Positions 5,669-5,817 of a stretch of 5,817 nucleotides of DNA are shown here, piece after piece. The number at the start of each line of letters is the position of its first letter. Within the stretch, counting starts at the first letter, position 1. The DNA lies in assembly GCA_021813225.1 (NCBI GenBank), contig JAKALH010000205.1, forward strand, positions 1 through 5,817, given 5' to 3'. Source of the stretch: Chloroflexota bacterium. GTDB taxonomy: Bacteria; Chloroflexota; Anaerolineae; J036; Brachytrichaceae. Both the position numbers and the translations under genes were made by a program. The notes below the pieces were generated by a model that was not told the origin of the DNA, did not search any database, and saw only the letters and a list, made by a program, of their open reading frames with translations.

Positions 5669-5677
5669 TCAAGCGTA

Positions 5678-5817
5678 ATGTTTCGTGCTGCTCGTATCAC
5701 CATCCGGCCATCGCTGGACGAAGTGCGCTCATTAGCCAACCAGGGGAACCTGGTTCCCATCTACGCCGAATTACCCATCGACCTGGACACCCCGGTATCG
5801 CTCTTCATGAAGCTGTC
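5678..5817 (+). CDS. trpE: Anthranilate synthase component I, N-terminal part (runs off the window)
   Basis: The first 46 codons are present. The protein catalyses, with the TrpG glutaminase, conversion of chorismate and glutamine to anthranilate, the first committed step of tryptophan synthesis, in the cytoplasm. The visible part has the standard TrpE opening: a short lead (MFRAARITIRPSLDEVRSLA), then NLVPIYAELPIDLDTPVSLF at residues 24-43. This corresponds to the N-terminal segment that forms the tryptophan feedback site in the family (N-L-x-P-x-Y with the L-x-T-P-V-S element). The Trp-specific T-box and terminator immediately upstream support trpE over the paralogues pabB and menF. The ATG has a GGAG ribosome site 9 bases upstream. 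The catalytic domain lies outside the window, so completeness cannot be judged. Confidence 0.9.
   Translation, partial: MFRAARITIRPSLDEVRSLANQGNLVPIYAELPIDLDTPVSLFMKL

Noticed and set aside
5028..5672. Minus-strand open frames across the T-box leader and the end of the glycosidase gene
   Set aside because: They are antisense to a firmly identified riboswitch and to a conserved domain. Their composition and lack of start signals mark them as chance frames.

Overview
The window looks like a chromosomal segment of a moderately GC-rich bacterium, most likely a member of the Chloroflexota. That placement is an inference. It rests on the 530-residue protein of unknown function, which resembles hypothetical proteins I associate with that phylum, on the style of the DUF2233-type glycosidase with a Pro/Thr linker, and on a tryptophan T-box upstream of trpE. 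All genes are on the + strand. No mobile elements, tRNA, rRNA or CRISPR arrays are visible.

Region 1 (1-2000) is a polysaccharide export/chain-length cluster. It holds the 3' part of a Wzz-type polysaccharide co-polymerase, a second complete small Wzz-type protein, and a CpsD/CapB-like BY-kinase homologue. In the third protein both the Walker A and the Walker B signatures are degraded, so it looks like a pseudo-kinase. Spacings of 27 and 33 bp suggest one operon.

Region 2 (2001-3640) begins with an extended -10 promoter and carries one long gene of unknown function. It has an N-terminal helical segment, a beta-rich segment and at least two winged-helix-like segments.

Region 3 (3641-5246) starts with a non-coding stretch of about 310 bp that holds an extended -10 promoter, several inverted repeats and a possible second promoter. 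It leads into a membrane-anchored, exported phosphodiester glycosidase (NAGPA/DUF2233 family).

Region 4 (5247-5817) is a textbook regulatory unit. A near-consensus sigma-A promoter is followed by a T-box leader with a UGG specifier codon and a UGGC acceptor-binding bulge. Mutually exclusive antiterminator and terminator hairpins come next, and then the first 46 codons of trpE, which run off the window edge. The inferred logic is that uncharged tRNA-Trp stabilises the antiterminator and allows anthranilate synthase to be made when tryptophan is scarce.

The surface-polysaccharide genes and the glycosidase could share a cell-envelope role, but each appears to have its own promoter. The trpE unit is independent of them.
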